The notes: a model not told the origin generated them from the sequence alone. Shown: positions 1-9,922, counted from the stretch's first letter. The stretch: DNA of 64,000 nt from Gemmatimonadota bacterium (GCA_016713435.1 JADJPD010000006.1:496001-560000); one strand, 5' to 3'. Numbers and translations: made by a program.

Positions 1-9
1 GGCTGGCGC

Positions 10-2022
10 TTACGGCCGCGCGGCCCGAGCGAGGTGGGTGGCGGTGTCGATGGCCGGGGTGATGCGGTTGGCGGCCACCAGGTAGTCGGTGAGGCGGGTG
101 CTCCGCTCCGCCGCGCGGTAGAGGGCGCGGGCCGTGTCGGCGTGGGTCGGGCCGAGGTCGTGCCTCTGGAGCGGGTCGGCGAGGGCGTCGAAGAGATGGA
201 GCGTGTGACTGGACGGGGTGCCGACCACGGCGTACGACCCCTGTTCCGCGAACGACATGTTGGAGCGGGTGGCGCCGATGAACGCCTGCGGCGGCGTGGG
301 CGTCGCCAGGTTGTGGCCGAGCCAGCTGGTGGGCTCCCGGATCCCGGCGAGCTCGGCGATGGTGGGTGCCACGTCGAGGAGGCTCGCGACCTCGTCGTGG
401 CGGCCCGGGACCAGGGCGGGGTGGCCGCCGGCGATGACCAGCGGGATCCAGAGCGACTCGCGGAAGCCGTTCCGCTGGCTGCGCTCGCCGTCGTGCTCGC
501 CGAAGTTGTAGCCGTGGTCGCCCACGACGATGATCACGGTGTGCTGGAACCACGGCTCCCCGCGGAGGCTGTCCACGAACTCCCGCACCACCGCGTCGGT
601 GTAGTGCATGGTGTTGCGGATGGCGGTGGGCGGGTCGGGGTCGGCCGAGAGGTCGAGCGCGGGCTCGCGGGTCCGGAAGGGGTAGTGGTTGCTGATCGAG
701 ATGACGGTGGCCAGGAACGGCGTGCCGGTGGCCGCCGCGGCGCGGATCCGCTCGGCGGCGCGGCGGAAGACCACGCGGTCGGCCTCGCCGGCGTCAGGAT
801 AGTAGTAGTGCTCGTCGTACCAGCGGCGGAGCCACGGGGTCTCGTTGTCCCAGTCGGGATCGCTGGCGCTGAAGAGCAGGGTGTGCCAGCCGTGGCGGCG
901 GAGGACGGCGGGGATGCAGTCGAGCGCCGTGCCCGTGAAGGTGGTGGTGACGTGGAACTGCGAGTGCGGCGGCAGCGAGCAGTGGCCCGCCATGAACCCG
1001 CTGATGGTGGGCGGGCCGAAGCTGAGCGCGCGGCTCCAGTAGGCATTCTGGCGCGCGGTGGCCAGGCTGTCGAGGAAGGGCGTGGCGCTCGGGCGCGGGT
1101 CGTCGGGGCGGAGGTGGCCCACGTTCCAGCCGCGGAAGGTCTCGAGCTGGAGATAGATGACGTTCCAGCGGCCCTCGGCCGGCGGGGTGGCCGGCTGGTC
1201 GGGGACGCGAAGCAGCGGGTAGGTCGTGTCGCCGGCAAAGCGCCAGCCGCCCGCGGTCTCGCCAGCCAGCCAGAGGCGCTCGGCTTCGGCGGCCAGGGCG
1301 GGGAGGTCGGCGGGCCGGACGCCGGCCACGCGGCCCTTCACCACGTCGGTGAGCTGGGAGAGGACGGCGCCCTGCACCCGTTCGCGGCGGAAGCGGCCGC
1401 CGGGGAGGTTGTAGACCACGAGCGCGGCGGCGAAGGGCAGGGCGATGGCGGCGAGCGCCACCCGACGCCGCCAGCTCCATGCGAGCGCCCGTGCCCGGCG
1501 GAGCCACGCCAGGCCGGCCCAGGCGAAGAGGCCGAGTGAGGCGAGGAGGATGAAGACGCCGGAGAAGGGGCCGCCGCGGTCGGTGAGCAGCGAGGCGAGC
1601 ACCTCCTCCTGCCCGAGGCCGGCCGAGCCGTAGGTGCGGAGGAAGTTGACGGTGAGGTGGATGCCCATGAAGCGCATCACCTCGTTGTCGGCCTGGTCGA
1701 AGGTCAGGACCAGGAGGAGCAGGAGGCCGAGGAGGCCGTGGCCCCAGCGGGCGTGGCGCGCCGGGACGTCGGCGTGGAACTGCCAGAGCCACCAGGCCGC
1801 GAAGGGCAGCAGCAGCCCGAGCAGCGCGAGCGCGCGGTAGGCGAGGCCGTAGAAGAAGTACGTGGTCCAGACGGCGGCGTACGGCTGTGCATACGGCGAG
1901 GGGCGCCCGAAGAGGGCGGCCTGCTGCAACACCAGCACGAGCCAGGCGAGGAGAACAAGCCCGAGGGCGCGGCCGAGTTCCTGCCGGCCAGGCCCCGCGG
2001 ACGGAATATCCGGGGACGACAT
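10..2022 (-). CDS. LtaS-like membrane sulfatase / phosphoglycerol transferase family protein
   Basis: 670 residues. About five hydrophobic segments fill the first 210 residues, followed by an extracytoplasmic alkaline-phosphatase/sulfatase fold. Visible family marks are YLQLETFRGWNVG (first metal-binding acidic residue), GPPTISGFMAGHCSLPPH (region of the nucleophile Thr), SISNHYPF and VVGDHGYNFGEHDG (Asp/His metal ligands). This is the layout of lipoteichoic-acid synthases and of phosphoglycerol/phosphoethanolamine transferases that decorate envelope polymers. The substrate cannot be read from sequence; in a Gram-negative lineage a glycan or lipid headgroup is more likely than lipoteichoic acid. 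The stop codon lies 10 bases from the window edge, so the downstream neighbour is unknown. Confidence 0.8.
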   Translation of the reverse strand: MSSPDIPSAGPGRQELGRALGLVLLAWLVLVLQQAALFGRPSPYAQPYAAVWTTYFFYGLAYRALALLGLLLPFAAWWLWQFHADVPARHARWGHGLLGLLLLLVLTFDQADNEVMRFMGIHLTVNFLRTYGSAGLGQEEVLASLLTDRGGPFSGVFILLASLGLFAWAGLAWLRRARALAWSWRRRVALAAIALPFAAALVVYNLPGGRFRRERVQGAVLSQLTDVVKGRVAGVRPADLPALAAEAERLWLAGETAGGWRFAGDTTYPLLRVPDQPATPPAEGRWNVIYLQLETFRGWNVGHLRPDDPRPSATPFLDSLATARQNAYWSRALSFGPPTISGFMAGHCSLPPHSQFHVTTTFTGTALDCIPAVLRRHGWHTLLFSASDPDWDNETPWLRRWYDEHYYYPDAGEADRVVFRRAAERIRAAAATGTPFLATVISISNHYPFRTREPALDLSADPDPPTAIRNTMHYTDAVVREFVDSLRGEPWFQHTVIIVVGDHGYNFGEHDGERSQRNGFRESLWIPLVIAGGHPALVPGRHDEVASLLDVAPTIAELAGIREPTSWLGHNLATPTPPQAFIGATRSNMSFAEQGSYAVVGTPSSHTLHLFDALADPLQRHDLGPTHADTARALYRAAERSTRLTDYLVAANRITPAIDTATHLARAARP

Positions 2023-2190
2023 GCGGGGATTGTAACGGGGCGGTCACCGATTTGCGACGGGCAGGTTCACGCGGGTGGGGAGGGGTGGAACGCCCGCAAC
2101 GTCGGGGTGGAGGCGCCAGCCATCCGGGCGGTGGCGGGGCGGGCGGCTCCGCTGGCGGCGGGGCGGGGCCGCGGGCAGATTGACGCACGC

Positions 2191-2265
2191 GGGCCCGTAG
2201 CTCAGGCCGGTTAGAGCAAGGGACTCATAATCCCCAGGTCGTGGGTTCAAATCCCACCGGGCCCA
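2191..2265 (+). tRNA. tRNA with CAT anticodon, probably tRNA-Ile2 (lysidine type)
   Basis: A full cloverleaf can be folded. The acceptor stem has 7 bp (2191-2197 with 2258-2264) and the discriminator is A2265. The D-arm is GCTC/GAGC, the anticodon loop CTCATAA is at 2224-2230 (anticodon CAT), and the T-arm is GTGGG-TTCAAAT-CCCAC. The anticodon stem has one A-C mismatch at its outer pair. CCA is not encoded. The GACTCATAATC loop context and C-G pairs at acceptor positions 4 and 5 resemble the Ile2 tRNA modified by TilS, but elongator Met has the same loop, so the identity is a preference. It is not an initiator: position 1 pairs normally. Confidence 0.9.
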
Positions 2266-2386
2266 CTGTGGTGCGCTGCCGGCGCGCCGCGCCGCGCGGC
2301 GCGGAGAGCCGGGGTACCTACGCCATCGTCAGGGGCGAGTCGCGGCCTGACGCCATTCCACACGCAACTTCTCCTGCCAAGCGACG

Positions 2387-2414
2387 GCCGCCGGCGGAAG
2401 GGTCCGCCGGCGGC
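2387..2414 (-). terminator. Strong hairpin 3' of the PQQ-like gene
   Basis: A perfect 12-bp inverted repeat (2387-2398 with 2403-2414, loop AGGG) begins 7 bases beyond the stop of the minus-strand propeller gene. No T-run follows, so this is a terminator-like hairpin rather than a classical intrinsic terminator. Confidence 0.5.
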
Positions 2415-2420
2415 GGGCGG

Positions 2421-4109
2421 TCAGTCGCGGACGGTGATCACCTGCAGCGCCTTGTCCCGCGGCACCAGGACGCGGTTGCCGATCGGGTCAACCGCCACGA
2501 CCGGCTTGGCGTTGCCGGTGACGCTGTGGACGACCTCGCCGGTGGTGAGGTTCAGGAATTCCACCGTGCCGTTCTTCTGCGGGAAGATGGCGAGGCCGGG
2601 GCCGGGGAGCACGCTGGTGATGGCGTTCTCCGACTCCTCGCCGGGGCGGCGCCAGCGGACCGCGCCGGACGGGCCGAGGCAGGTGAGTTCCTTGCGGTCG
2701 CGGGAATAGACCAGGCGGAGGTCGCCCACCTCGGCTCGGCGCGGGGAGTCGGCGAGGCTGCGGATCGCCTGGCTTTCCTCGCCGGTCAGCCTCGTGGTGT
2801 CGGTGATGGCGCCGGAGGCGAGGTCGATGAGCACCACGGCCTTCCGGGTCACCGCCATGAGGGACCCGGGCGGGACGAACTCGTGGGTGCGGACCAGCTC
2901 GCCCAGGACCTCCTTGTGGCGCCAGCGGAGCCGGCCCGTGGCGGGGTCCACCGCGATGAGCTCGTAGGGCGGGCCCCCGTTCGCGAGCATGTTCCGGAGG
3001 AGGATGGTGCCCGACGTGGCGGGGACGTCCTCGGCCACGTTGTGGATGAGCGGATGCTCGATCGGGAACCGCCAGCGCTCCGCGCCCGTCTCGACGTCGA
3101 GCGCGGCCCACACGCCCCGGCCCACGTGGACGAGCGGATAGGGGGCGGCACGTAGCCGGAGCCGCCGCCCTTGCTGTCCCGCCGGGTGACCCAGACCGCC
3201 TTGCCGGACGCGAGGCTCACCCGGTGGGTGGCCTCGTCGGTCATCAGGAGGAGGTCGCTCTGCGGGTCGCTGGCCTTCACCGGCCAGTTCATCAGCCAGT
3301 TGCCGGCGTTCACCCGGTAGGTCCACTGCCTGGCGCCCGTGACCACGTCGTAGGACACCACGTCCTTGTCGTCCCAGAAGATCAGGTGCCCGGGACGGGA
3401 GACGCGGCCGAGGACGCGGCCCGGCGGGTCATCCAGCTTCCAGCGGGGTGCGCCGGTGAGGTAATCAATGCCGATGGCCCGCTTGCCGGCGGCCAGGATG
3501 ATGCTCGGCAGCGTGTCGCCGGGTGGGGTCCAGGCCCAGGTGTTGAAGGCGAGGACCTCGCGCGCGCCCTCCTATGCCTCTGGCGGCCTCCACGTCAACC
3601 TGCCAGAGCACCTGTCCGGTGGCCGCGTTCACCCGCAGCAACCGGCGGTGTTCACGGTCGCCACAGCCGGTGGTTCCCGTGGCGATCATGGTGCCGTCCC
3701 GCATCCAGGTGGTCTCGGCGATCTCGAGATTGCCACCCGCCTTGCAGTCGAGGCTCCAGACCGGCTTCCCGGTGGCGAGATCCAGGAGCGTGAGCGGCCC
3801 GTTGCCGAAGAAGACCCGGTCGGTGCCGGGAATCCGGGTCACGAGGGCGCCGTGGTTGTCCTCCGATTCCTGCACCCGGAGGTCCTGCCGCCAGAGGGCG
3901 GTCCCGGCGGCGAGGTCGAAGCCCTGCATCCGGGCGGTGATGGTCTTGGTACCGTCCCAGCGGATTGCGACGGCCAGGTCGCCGGCAAAGACGAAGCGGG
4001 TGGCGTCCACCTCGGCGAGCGGGAGGCTGACCTGGGAGATCCTGGGCGCGTGCCCGGGCGGGGTGAGCAGTGCGAGGAGGGCGACGGACGCCACGATTTG
4101 AGGCCGCAT
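2421..4109 (-). CDS. Secreted PQQ-like (BamB-type) beta-propeller protein, two frameshifts
   Basis: It starts with a signal peptide (MRPQIVASVALLALLTPPGHA) and then carries repeated blades of the PQQ/quinoprotein-like type: DLAAGTALWRQDL, DLATGKPVWSLDC, VNAATGQVLWQVD, DVVTGARQWTYRV, DVETGAERWRFP, DPATGRLRWRHK, NLTTGEVVHSV. The reading frame changes twice. One change falls at about 3555-3580 in a GCGCGC stretch, the other at the G5 run 3141-3145 (minus-strand C5). The total length is a multiple of three, so the two shifts cancel and about 562 residues result if both are sequence errors. No catalytic dehydrogenase residues are evident; a scaffold or binding role is the safest reading. The gene stands alone downstream of the ATPase operon. 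Confidence 0.75.
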
Positions 4110-4248
4110 ACCGACGCGACTCCGGGGTCGGGGGGGACGCGGCGGCCACCGAGTGAGGCCGCGCGAGGCCCCAGTATCGCGCGCGAGCGTTAACTGCCTG
4201 TTAGTGACGGAGATTCCCTTCGATAACGGCTGCTGAGGTCAGGCTGAC

Positions 4249-4881
4249 TCAGGCGGGGCTGGTGGTGCGGGCTTTCAGGCGTTCCAGGCGCACGTGCTCC
4301 TCCCGTTCCCGCTCCTCGAGCCGCCGCCGCACGTCGGTGAGCTGGCGGGCGAGGCCGGGGGCGAGGCGCTGCTCCAGCACGTTCACCTGCCGGGTGGTGC
4401 TGGAGAGGGCCTGGCCCAGGCGCTGGAGGAGGAGTTCGCGCGGCGCCGAGGTGACGAGGCGATCCACCAGGCGCTCGAAGTGCTCCGCGGTCTCGAGCAG
4501 GGCGGCGCGGGCGGGTCCGGGTGGGGTGCCGCGGCTGGCCGCGGTGCGGGCGACGGTCGGCGCGTCGGTGATGGCGGAGGCCGGGACGCCCCAGACGGAG
4601 AGCGGGCGGATCTCCACGGTGAGCTCGCGGCTGGGCCAGGCCCAGGCGCGGAGGCCGGCGTGGCCCTCGCGGGCGTAGGCCTCGAGCAGGGCGCCGTAGG
4701 CCTGGGTGGCCTCCGAGGCGATGGCCTGGCGGGCGGAGGCGGCGGGGCGGGCCAGCTGGAAGAGCTCGGCCACGAGGGCCTCGCGCTTGCGGCGCAGCAT
4801 GGTGGTGCCCTTCTGCATCCGGTCCAGCTGGCGGCGGGTGCGGAGCAGCACCTGGCGGGTGGCGGGGGGGCGGTCGCTCAT
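4249..4881 (-). CDS. atpD: V/A-type ATPase subunit D (central stalk)
   Basis: 210 residues with the family pattern: basic N-terminal helix (TRQVLLRTRRQLDRMQKGTTMLRRKREAL) and a long C-terminal helix (RQLTDVRRRLEEREREEHVRLERL). These form the coiled coil of the rotor shaft that passes through the A3B3 head. Its ATG overlaps the stop of atpB (ATGA), so translation is coupled. It is the last gene of the nine-gene operon. The length is normal for bacterial subunit D. Confidence 0.93.
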   Translation of the reverse strand: MSDRPPATRQVLLRTRRQLDRMQKGTTMLRRKREALVAELFQLARPAASARQAIASEATQAYGALLEAYAREGHAGLRAWAWPSRELTVEIRPLSVWGVPASAITDAPTVARTAASRGTPPGPARAALLETAEHFERLVDRLVTSAPRELLLQRLGQALSSTTRQVNVLEQRLAPGLARQLTDVRRRLEEREREEHVRLERLKARTTSPA

Positions 4882-6269
4882 GGGGCCGCCGCCCGCGCTG
4901 CCTGACGAGCCGCCCAGGCGGCGTCGCTGATGCGGGTGAGGTCATCGCGGGGGAAGGCCTCGAGGAGTCGCCAGCCCGCGTCGAGGGTTTCCGGCAGGGT
5001 GCGCCGCCCGAGCGGCTGGCCGATGAACTCCTTCTCGAACGCCTCCCCGAACTGGAGCGCCCGGCGGTCGGCGGCGCCGAGGCCGGCCTCGCCGACGATG
5101 GCGGCCATGAGGCGGGCCTCGCGGCCCTGGGCGTAGAGGGCGTAGAGCTGGTCGGCCCACTGGCGATGCTCGGGGACGGTGCGGCCCTTCCCGATGCCGG
5201 CGTTCATCAGGCGCGAGAGGCTCGGCAGCACGTCGATCGGGGGGAAGACGCCGCGGCGGTGCAGGTCGCGGCCGAGCACCACCTGGCCCTCGGTGATGTA
5301 GCCGGTGAGGTCGGGGATGGGGTGGGTGATGTCGTCGTCCGGCATGGTGAGGATGGGCAGCTGCGTCACCGAGCCGGGGCGGCCGCGGAGGATGCCGGCG
5401 CGCTCGAAGATGGTGGCGAGGTCGGTGTACATGTAGCCGGGATAGCCGCGGCGGCCGGGGATCTCCTGGCGCGCGGTGGCGATCTCGCGGAGCGCCTCGC
5501 AGTAGTGGGTGAGGTCGGCCATGACCACGAGGACGTGGAGGCCGCACTCGAAGGCCAGGTACTCCGCCGCGGTGAGCGCCATGCGGGGGCAGAGCAGGCG
5601 CTCGATGGTGGGGTCGCTGGCCTGGTTGAGGTACAGCACGCTGCGCTCCAGCGCGCCGGCCTTGGTGAAGCGGTCGAGGAAGCGCCGGGTCTCCCGGGCG
5701 GTGATGCCGATGCCGGCGAAGACCACGGCGAACGGCTCGCCGCGCGGGGCGCGGGCCTGCTCCACGATGCTGGCCGCCAGCTCCAGGGCGGGGAGCCCGG
5801 GCCCCGAGAAGACGGGGAGCTTCTGGCCGCGGACCAGGGTGTTGAGGCCGTCGATGGCGCTCACGCCCGTCTCGATGAACTCGGAGGGGCGGACCCGGCG
5901 CGAGGGGTTCATGGGGGCGCCGTTCACCGGCCGCAATGCCTCACCCACCGGCGGCGGCAGCCCGTCGAGCGGGAGGCCCACGCCGGAGAGCGCGCGGCCG
6001 ATCAGTTCCTTCCCCACCACGGCGCGCGCCACCTCGCCCGTCAGCGTCACTTCCGCGCGGCCCGGGGCCAGGCCCATCGGTTCGTCGAGGACCTGCACCA
6101 CGGTGACCTTGTCGCCCGCGTCGATGACCTGGCCGCGGCGGTCGGTGGTGCCGGGGATGCGCACCGTGACCCACTCGCCGAGCGCCACGCGGTCGGCGCC
6201 CTCCAGGAAGAGCAGCGGGCCGGCGGCGCCATTGGCGCCCTGGTACGAGCGGGGGAGGGTGAGGGTCAC
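4878..6269 (-). CDS. atpB: V/A-type ATPase subunit B (non-catalytic head subunit)
   Basis: 463 residues. The start is the GTG that overlaps the atpA stop (GTGA). The RecA-like core lacks a Walker A motif and has FSGPGLPALELAASI in its place, as is normal for subunit B. FIETGVSAIDGLNTLVRGQKLPVFSG, GYMYTDLATIFERAG and TMPDDDITHPIPDLTGYITEGQ are classic B-subunit blocks. It alternates with subunit A in the A3B3 hexamer and carries the non-catalytic interface. Intact, no frameshift. Confidence 0.97.
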   Translation of the reverse strand: MTLTLPRSYQGANGAAGPLLFLEGADRVALGEWVTVRIPGTTDRRGQVIDAGDKVTVVQVLDEPMGLAPGRAEVTLTGEVARAVVGKELIGRALSGVGLPLDGLPPPVGEALRPVNGAPMNPSRRVRPSEFIETGVSAIDGLNTLVRGQKLPVFSGPGLPALELAASIVEQARAPRGEPFAVVFAGIGITARETRRFLDRFTKAGALERSVLYLNQASDPTIERLLCPRMALTAAEYLAFECGLHVLVVMADLTHYCEALREIATARQEIPGRRGYPGYMYTDLATIFERAGILRGRPGSVTQLPILTMPDDDITHPIPDLTGYITEGQVVLGRDLHRRGVFPPIDVLPSLSRLMNAGIGKGRTVPEHRQWADQLYALYAQGREARLMAAIVGEAGLGAADRRALQFGEAFEKEFIGQPLGRRTLPETLDAGWRLLEAFPRDDLTRISDAAWAARQAARAAAP

Positions 6270-8011
6270 ACCGCCTCCTTGCCGAGGCGTGCCAGCTCGG
6301 CGTGCGCGGTCTCCGCCGCCTGGGGCCAGGCCTCGGGGCCGGCGTCGCGGACGGCGGCGATGTGGCGGCGCTGGTGCGCCAGGTCCAGCCGCTCGAGCGC
6401 CTTGCCGGCGGCGATGGCGGCCCGCGCCGCGTCGTGGAGCGCCAGCACCAGGCGGGCGAGCGCCAGCGTCTTCCCCGCGGGGGACGAGGCGTCGGTGGCG
6501 CTGTAGGCGCTCTGGCCCAGCACCAGCTCGCGGATGAGGCGCGCCACCTCGAGCACCAGCCGGTCCTCGTCCTGGAGCGCATCGGGGCCGATGAGGGCCG
6601 CGATCTCCTTGAGCTCCCGGCCGCGTTGCAGCAGCTCGAGCAGGCGGCGGCGGGCGTCGGTCCAGCCGGTGCCGGCCTCCTGCTCGAACCAGGGCAGCGT
6701 GCCCTGCAGGTACTCGGAGTAGCTCACCTCCCAGTCCACGGCGGGGAACTGGCGCTGGTGCGCGAGCGCGGGGTCGAGCGCCCAGACGGCGCCGGCCACG
6801 CGGAGGCAGGCCTGGGTGACCGGCTCGGAGAAGTCCCCGCCGGGCGGGGAGATGGCGGTGATGAGCGTGAGGGCACCAGTGCGTTCCGGGGTCCCCGCGC
6901 ACTGCACCCGGCCGGCGCGCTCGTAGAAGCTGCCGAGGCGGCTGGCGAGGTAGGTGGGGTAGCCTTCCTCCCCCGGCATGTCGGAGAGGCGGGCGCTGAT
7001 CTCGCGCAGCGCCTCCGCCCAGCGGGAGAGGCTGTCCGCCATGAGCGCCACGCGGTAACCCTGGTCGCGGTAGTACTCGGCCAGGGTGACGCCGAGGTAC
7101 ACCGACGCCTCGCGGGCGGCGACGGGCATGTTGCTGGTGTTCACCACCATGATGGTGCGGTCCATGAGCGAGCGGCCGGTGCGCGGGTCGGTCAGCTCGG
7201 GGAACTCGCTCAGCACCTCGGCCATCTCGTTGCCGCGCTCGCCGCAGCCGATGTAGACGATGAGGTCCGCGTCCGCCCACTTGGCGAGCGACTGCTCGAT
7301 GACCGTCTTCCCGGTCCCGAAGCCGCCCGGCACCGCCACGGTGCCGCCCTCGGCCACGGGGAAGAGGAAGTCGAGGATGCGCTGGCCGGTGAGGAAGGGG
7401 CGGTCGTCGGGGAGGCGCGCGGCGACGGGGCGCGGGCGGCGGACGGGCCAGCGCTGCGCCAGGGTGAAGCGGGTGCCGTCGGCCAGCTCGGCGATGGTCT
7501 CGTGCACGGTGTACCGGCCGCCGGTGATGTGCGCCAGCGTGCCGCGGACACCGGGCGGCACCAGGATCCGGTGCGCAAAGCCGGGACGCTCCTCGACGGT
7601 GCCGAGCACGTCGCCCGGGGCGACGGTGGCGCCGGCGGCGAGGGCGGGGCCGAAGGTCCACCACCGGGCGGGGTCGAGGGTGGGGACGTTGGCGCCGGCG
7701 GTGAGGAAATCGCCACTGTGCGCCGCCAGGGCGGCGAGGGGCCGGCCGAGGCCGTCGAGCACACTGCCGAGGAGGCCGGGGCCGAGTTCGATCTCGAGGG
7801 CGCGCCCGCTCGGGCTCACCGGCTCGCCCACCTCGAGGCCATTGGTCTCCTCGTAGACCTGGAGGGTGGCGCGGTCGCCTGCCAGGCGGATCACCTCGCC
7901 GAGGAGGCCGCCGCTGCCGACGGCGGCGAGCTCGTACAGGCCCACGCCGGGCAGCGGGGCCGCCTCGACCAGCGTGCCGGTGACGCGGCGGATGAGGGCG
8001 GGCGCGGTCAT
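6266..8011 (-). CDS. atpA: V/A-type ATPase catalytic subunit A
   Basis: 581 residues, start ATG overlapping the atpF stop (ATGA). The Walker A motif is GGFGTGKTVIEQ, and GCGERGNEMAEVL (catalytic Glu region), MADSLSRWAEALREIS and SPPGGDFSEPVTQ are diagnostic of subunit A. The approximately 80-residue non-homologous bulge insert that separates A from F-type beta is present (GSVLDGLGRP to PVRRPRP). It hydrolyses or makes ATP at the A/B interface. Whether the complex works as pump or synthase cannot be told from the sequence. Confidence 0.97.
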   Translation of the reverse strand: MTAPALIRRVTGTLVEAAPLPGVGLYELAAVGSGGLLGEVIRLAGDRATLQVYEETNGLEVGEPVSPSGRALEIELGPGLLGSVLDGLGRPLAALAAHSGDFLTAGANVPTLDPARWWTFGPALAAGATVAPGDVLGTVEERPGFAHRILVPPGVRGTLAHITGGRYTVHETIAELADGTRFTLAQRWPVRRPRPVAARLPDDRPFLTGQRILDFLFPVAEGGTVAVPGGFGTGKTVIEQSLAKWADADLIVYIGCGERGNEMAEVLSEFPELTDPRTGRSLMDRTIMVVNTSNMPVAAREASVYLGVTLAEYYRDQGYRVALMADSLSRWAEALREISARLSDMPGEEGYPTYLASRLGSFYERAGRVQCAGTPERTGALTLITAISPPGGDFSEPVTQACLRVAGAVWALDPALAHQRQFPAVDWEVSYSEYLQGTLPWFEQEAGTGWTDARRRLLELLQRGRELKEIAALIGPDALQDEDRLVLEVARLIRELVLGQSAYSATDASSPAGKTLALARLVLALHDAARAAIAAGKALERLDLAHQRRHIAAVRDAGPEAWPQAAETAHAELARLGKEAV

Positions 8012-8337
8012 GTGAGCCTCACGCGATAGCCGATGGCCTGGCGGAGCAGCTCGGCGATGTAGCGGTCGAGTCCCGCCTCCTGGCCGCCCCAGCGGGGCCC
8101 GGGGCAGGGCACCACGAGCGGGAGCGCGCGCCGGGCGAGGTCGCGGCGGAGGTCGACGGGCAGCTGCTCGTGCAGCGCCTCGTCCACCAGGATGACCCCG
8201 GCGTCGGGCTGGGCGGCGAGGGTGCGGAGCGCGGTGGCCGCCTCGCCCGGGGTGGCGGCGAGCACGGGCCGCAGCCCGGCCAGCGCAAAGCCGGGGGCGA
8301 GGGCGGGACGGCAGAGCACCTGCACCCGGCACCTCAT
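8008..8337 (-). CDS. atpF: V/A-type ATPase subunit F
   Basis: 109 residues starting MRCRVQVLCRPALAPGFALAGL, with a Rossmann-like N-terminal half (GVILVDEALHEQL) and a C-terminal helix region (YIAELLRQAIGYRVRLT). Size and position between subunits C and A match subunit F, the regulatory tip of the rotor stalk. Both ends overlap neighbours by four bases. The sequence is rather diverged, so the call rests partly on gene order. Confidence 0.85.
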   Translation of the reverse strand: MRCRVQVLCRPALAPGFALAGLRPVLAATPGEAATALRTLAAQPDAGVILVDEALHEQLPVDLRRDLARRALPLVVPCPGPRWGGQEAGLDRYIAELLRQAIGYRVRLT

Positions 8338-9335
8338 CGGGCCTCCTCGGCGGCGAGGCGGAGTTCGCACGGGGCGCCGAGGGCCATGGCCCAGATGACG
8401 CGCTGGAGCGCGCGCGTCTCCTCCTCCAGGCGGAGGACATAGGCCAGGACGGGGGCGGCGCCGAGCGGCTCCATCCGCGCCCGGCGGCACCAGGCGGCCC
8501 GGCGCCAGGCGGCAATGCCGCGCTCGAGCGCCACCGGATCCTCGGCCAGCGTCAGGATGCGCTCCGCGAGGTCGGGGTCGGGGCAGACGGCGGCCATGCG
8601 ATGCGCGGCGGTGGACACCGACTCGGCCCGCGCCGCGATGACGAATGCCCCATCCACGAGCCAGCTCCCACCGTCATGGAAGTGCGTGCCCGGCTCCGCC
8701 TCGGCCTCGCGGCCGGCCAGCAGCAGGGCGGCGGCGAGGTTCTCGAGATCAATGGCCTCACGCAGGTAGTCGCGGAACGCCCCGCCGGCGCGCCGCGCGG
8801 CGAGCTCGCAGCGGTGCGCCAGCACCCTGGCGAGCGCCAGCTCCACGTGGACCAGGTCCGGCTCGCTGCCCCGGACCCGGGCGAGGGCCTCGGCCCAGGG
8901 GGAGCGCCAGGTGGTGAGCAGCGCCACCATCCCGGCGAGCGTGGCCTGGCGGGAGAGCTCGCCGAGCTCGCGCTCGGCCAGGCCGGGCGTGGGCACCAGG
9001 CCGTCGAGGCGGCTGGCGGGAGCCAGCCCTTCCACCAGGCCGCGCACCAGGGTGCGGAGCGCACGGCGCTCGGCCTCGGCCAGCAGCACCGGGACGATCA
9101 TGCCGGCGGGATCCCAGCGCGACAGCTCGCGCATGCGGAGCCCGGCGTGGCGGCGGACCGCCAGCTCCAGCTCCGTGGCCGAGGGTTGCTGCGCGGGGAG
9201 GGGCACCCCGAGGGCGCCCAGTTCGCGGCCGAGGGCATTCAGGTCGGGCAGCTCGGCCAGGCGGGTGAGCGTCTCACGGCCCAGCAGGTGGGTGGCGAGG
9301 CCCGCCGCGCGGGCCACCAGCGCCTCGTGACTCAT
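8334..9335 (-). CDS. atpC: V/A-type ATPase subunit C (AC39-like, rotor socket)
   Basis: 333 residues, mostly helical, start ATG overlapping the atpE stop. The repeated three-helix-bundle organisation with segments such as EAIDLENLAAALLLAGREAEAEPGTHFHDGG and RMEPLGAAPVLAYVLRLEEETRALQRVIWAM is typical of the AC39 family. This subunit links the central stalk to the proteolipid ring. The C-terminal PLGAAPVLAYVLRLEEE block is the most conserved part of the family. Confidence 0.9.
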   Translation of the reverse strand: MSHEALVARAAGLATHLLGRETLTRLAELPDLNALGRELGALGVPLPAQQPSATELELAVRRHAGLRMRELSRWDPAGMIVPVLLAEAERRALRTLVRGLVEGLAPASRLDGLVPTPGLAERELGELSRQATLAGMVALLTTWRSPWAEALARVRGSEPDLVHVELALARVLAHRCELAARRAGGAFRDYLREAIDLENLAAALLLAGREAEAEPGTHFHDGGSWLVDGAFVIAARAESVSTAAHRMAAVCPDPDLAERILTLAEDPVALERGIAAWRRAAWCRRARMEPLGAAPVLAYVLRLEEETRALQRVIWAMALGAPCELRLAAEEAR

Positions 9336-9916
9336 GACGGCCCCTCGGTCAGGCGGCGCACGAGGAACGCGCGCGCCTCGTCCTCCCGATGCGCCAGCCG
9401 GCCCAGCAGGGAGGCATCGACGCGGGTGCGGCCGTCCGCGCTCGCCAGGTGAAGGCCCGCCCCCAGCGATGGGTCGGGGGTGAGGGTGAGGTCGTGGGTG
9501 CCGTTCACCGCGGTGCCGAGGGCGGTGAGGAGCGCGGGATCGCCGCGGGCAATGGCGCGGCCCCGCTCCAGGTAGCGGAGCCCGGCCTGCGCGAGGGCCA
9601 CCAGCGTGGGCTGGAGCTCGGGCGAGGGCGGCTCGCGGCACTGGGCGCGCGCCGCCGAGAGCACCCGCTGCATGGCACGCTCCCGGCCGGCGAGTACGGC
9701 GTGCTGCACCCGCTGGGTGGCCAGTGCCACGGCGTGGCCGCTCTCCTGCGCCAGGGCGGCGCGGGTGGTGGCCGTCACCTCGGCGCGGCGGCGTGCCGCG
9801 GTCTCGGCCGCCTCGGCGTGGAGGCGCGTCGCCTCTGCCTCCGCGGCGGCCCGGGCCTCGGTGAGGCGGGCCCGCGCGTCGTGCTCCAGGGAGGCCAGCA
9901 GGTCGGTGAGCGCCAT
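9332..9916 (-). CDS. atpE: V/A-type ATPase subunit E (peripheral stalk)
   Basis: 194 residues. A long Ala/Glu/Arg-rich helix occupies residues 5-80 (LEHDARARLTEARAAAEAEATRLHAEAAE), followed by a compact C-terminal domain (LTLTPDPSLGAGLHLASADGRTRVD), the standard subunit E plan. It pairs with the small coiled-coil subunit encoded first in this operon to form the stator stalk. Confidence 0.9.
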   Translation of the reverse strand: MALTDLLASLEHDARARLTEARAAAEAEATRLHAEAAETAARRRAEVTATTRAALAQESGHAVALATQRVQHAVLAGRERAMQRVLSAARAQCREPPSPELQPTLVALAQAGLRYLERGRAIARGDPALLTALGTAVNGTHDLTLTPDPSLGAGLHLASADGRTRVDASLLGRLAHREDEARAFLVRRLTEGPS

Positions 9917-9922
9917 GGCGAC

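Noticed and set aside
2191..2265. Initiator tRNA-fMet
   Set aside because: First acceptor pair is a normal G-C and the anticodon stem lacks the three consecutive G-C pairs of initiators.
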